Source: a virus
IMG/VR virus record: IMGVR_UViG_3300046163_000030
Coordinates: 1 to 20,964 of that record
Length of the DNA: 20,964 nucleotides
Reading direction: 5' to 3' (one strand)
Part shown: positions 20,303 to 20,964 of the stretch, piece by piece
Layout of the letters: the number at the start of each line of letters is the position of its first letter
How positions within the stretch are numbered: position 1 is the stretch's first letter
Position numbers and translations under genes: made by a program
The notes under the pieces: model-generated
The model's database searches: none
The model's input: only the letters and a program-made list of their open reading frames with translations
What the model was told of the DNA's origin: nothing

Positions 20303-20964
20303 TTATCTTGCCCGCAATCTGAGATCCTAAATAAGAAATAGTTCGATCTGTAAAATGAAAAGGAGATCGTCCTAAACGATGATGATCATCACCTTCTATC
20401 TTACTATCATCTATATTTATAACGCTAATTTTCTCACTAAATCCCTTTTTATAAATCCAGTTATATAATAGTTTTAATACTTTATTATGATGATTCCAAG
20501 AATAATCTCCTATGTTCATATTATTAAAGCTAGTAAGCATATAAGCATATTGATTTATTTTCGGCAAATCGTCATAAAAGCCATAAGTGTTATTATAATA
20601 TCTTTTAGCCGGAGGAATATTTAAAAGAATTACTTTGTTTTTAAATTTATCATATATTTTTTCACTAAATTTTTCTAATAGTTTTGCGTTTTTAAAATAA
20701 TCTTTAGCTATTTCACTATCATATACACTTGTGAAAAATTGCTTATTATTAATTTTACCGTATATATCTAATGGAAATTTATATCTCATTAGACTTTTTA
20801 AATATGGAATATTATTTCTATCATTGCAATTTGGTTGTAATTCTGGTATTAAAGTTATATGTTCAGATCCGTCATCATATCTAGTAGATGATTCAAATAA
20901 CATACTAATAACTATATATGTATCATCGTCAACAACACATTCGTCGATAAAATCTTTGTACATA
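20283..20964 (-). CDS. AT-rich gene of unknown function, possibly SGNH-like, 5' end at or beyond the edge
   Basis: At least 226 residues are visible. The first Met is at the window edge, so it may be internal. The part KNKVILLNIPPAKRYYNNTY and the end DDHHRLGRSPFHFTDRTISY, then LGSQIAGKI, recall the last block of SGNH/GDSL hydrolases, where a His near the C-terminus completes the active site (here FHFTD). The nucleophile block GDS is not visible and would lie upstream. The gene is clearly more AT-rich than gp55 or gp47 (many AAT, TTA, ATA and TAT codons), like the GIY-YIG gene, which suggests separate origin. An alternative is an unrelated phage protein with a chance match. It could modify a glycan by de-acylation if the SGNH reading is right. 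Confidence 0.45.
   Translation of the reverse strand, partial: MYKDFIDECVVDDDTYIVISMLFESSTRYDDGSEHITLIPELQPNCNDRNNIPYLKSLMRYKFPLDIYGKINNKQFFTSVYDSEIAKDYFKNAKLLEKFSEKIYDKFKNKVILLNIPPAKRYYNNTYGFYDDLPKINQYAYMLTSFNNMNIGDYSWNHHNKVLKLLYNWIYKKGFSEKISVINIDDSKIEGDDHHRLGRSPFHFTDRTISYLGSQIAGKINDIRRN

Noticed and set aside
1-20964. tRNA genes, CRISPR arrays, insertion sequences or attachment sites
   Set aside because: No cloverleaf-like sequence, regularly spaced repeats, transposase or long direct repeats were seen. A computed search was not possible here.

Overview
The window looks like a piece of a T4-like (Tevenvirinae-related) myovirus genome. It carries the T4 replication, recombination and late-transcription block on the minus strand in this order: late sigma factor gp55, recombination nuclease gp47 and gp46, sliding clamp gp45, clamp loader gp44 and gp62, translational repressor RegA, and DNA polymerase gp43. 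The accessory genes (Hsp20, MazG-like, DUF1127, DUF1289, pseudoazurin, short conserved proteins) resemble marine T4-like phages. DUF1127, DUF1289 and pseudoazurin point to a proteobacterial, probably alphaproteobacterial, host. The host is an inference. The DNA is AT-rich, genes are packed tightly, and essentially all coding is on the minus strand. Many junctions are ATGA or TAATG overlaps, which implies translational coupling.

Layout in the direction of transcription (right to left). (1) 20964-20006: an AT-rich gene of unknown function (possibly SGNH-like) and a small unknown gene, then an AT-only terminator candidate. (2) 19861-12583: gp55, gp47, gp46, gp45, a small protein, gp44, a glutaredoxin-phosphomannomutase fusion, gp62, RegA and a DUF1289 protein. 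(3) 12481-10049: a separate unit behind a composite early/late promoter, with Hsp20, a DUF1127 protein, three small proteins, a pseudoazurin, a DoxX-like membrane protein and a small membrane protein. It is closed by a UUCG-loop terminator. (4) 9962-5927: DNA polymerase, a small protein, a MazG-like pyrophosphohydrolase and a primase-like protein. (5) 5869-1: a unit with its own promoter that starts with a GIY-YIG nuclease and an Nmad1-like protein. It continues through a small coiled coil, a membrane protein, KdsA, KdsB, a cupin, a cytidylyltransferase-like protein, dCMP hydroxymethylase, dCMP deaminase and an SGNH-like protein.

The most interesting content is accessory. A eukaryotic-type phosphomannomutase is fused to a glutaredoxin inside the clamp-loader operon. 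A pseudoazurin with all copper ligands sits beside a DoxX-like protein. A CMP-KDO cassette lies directly upstream of a dCMP hydroxymethylase that carries the Asp diagnostic of hydroxymethylcytosine synthesis. A recurring promoter (TGTACA or TTTACA, exactly 17 bases, then TATAAT, TAGAAT or a near variant) appears ten times, four of them inside genes.

Data quality: gp44, gp45, gp46, the DNA polymerase, dCMP deaminase, the left SGNH-like gene and a small protein are each broken by one or more single-base indels. Their proteins continue cleanly in another frame. Eight indels in one essential gene point to uncorrected sequencing error rather than decay, so these genes are listed as single spanning genes. 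No tRNA, rRNA, CRISPR array or insertion sequence was seen, and no gene-free stretch exceeds about 150 bases.
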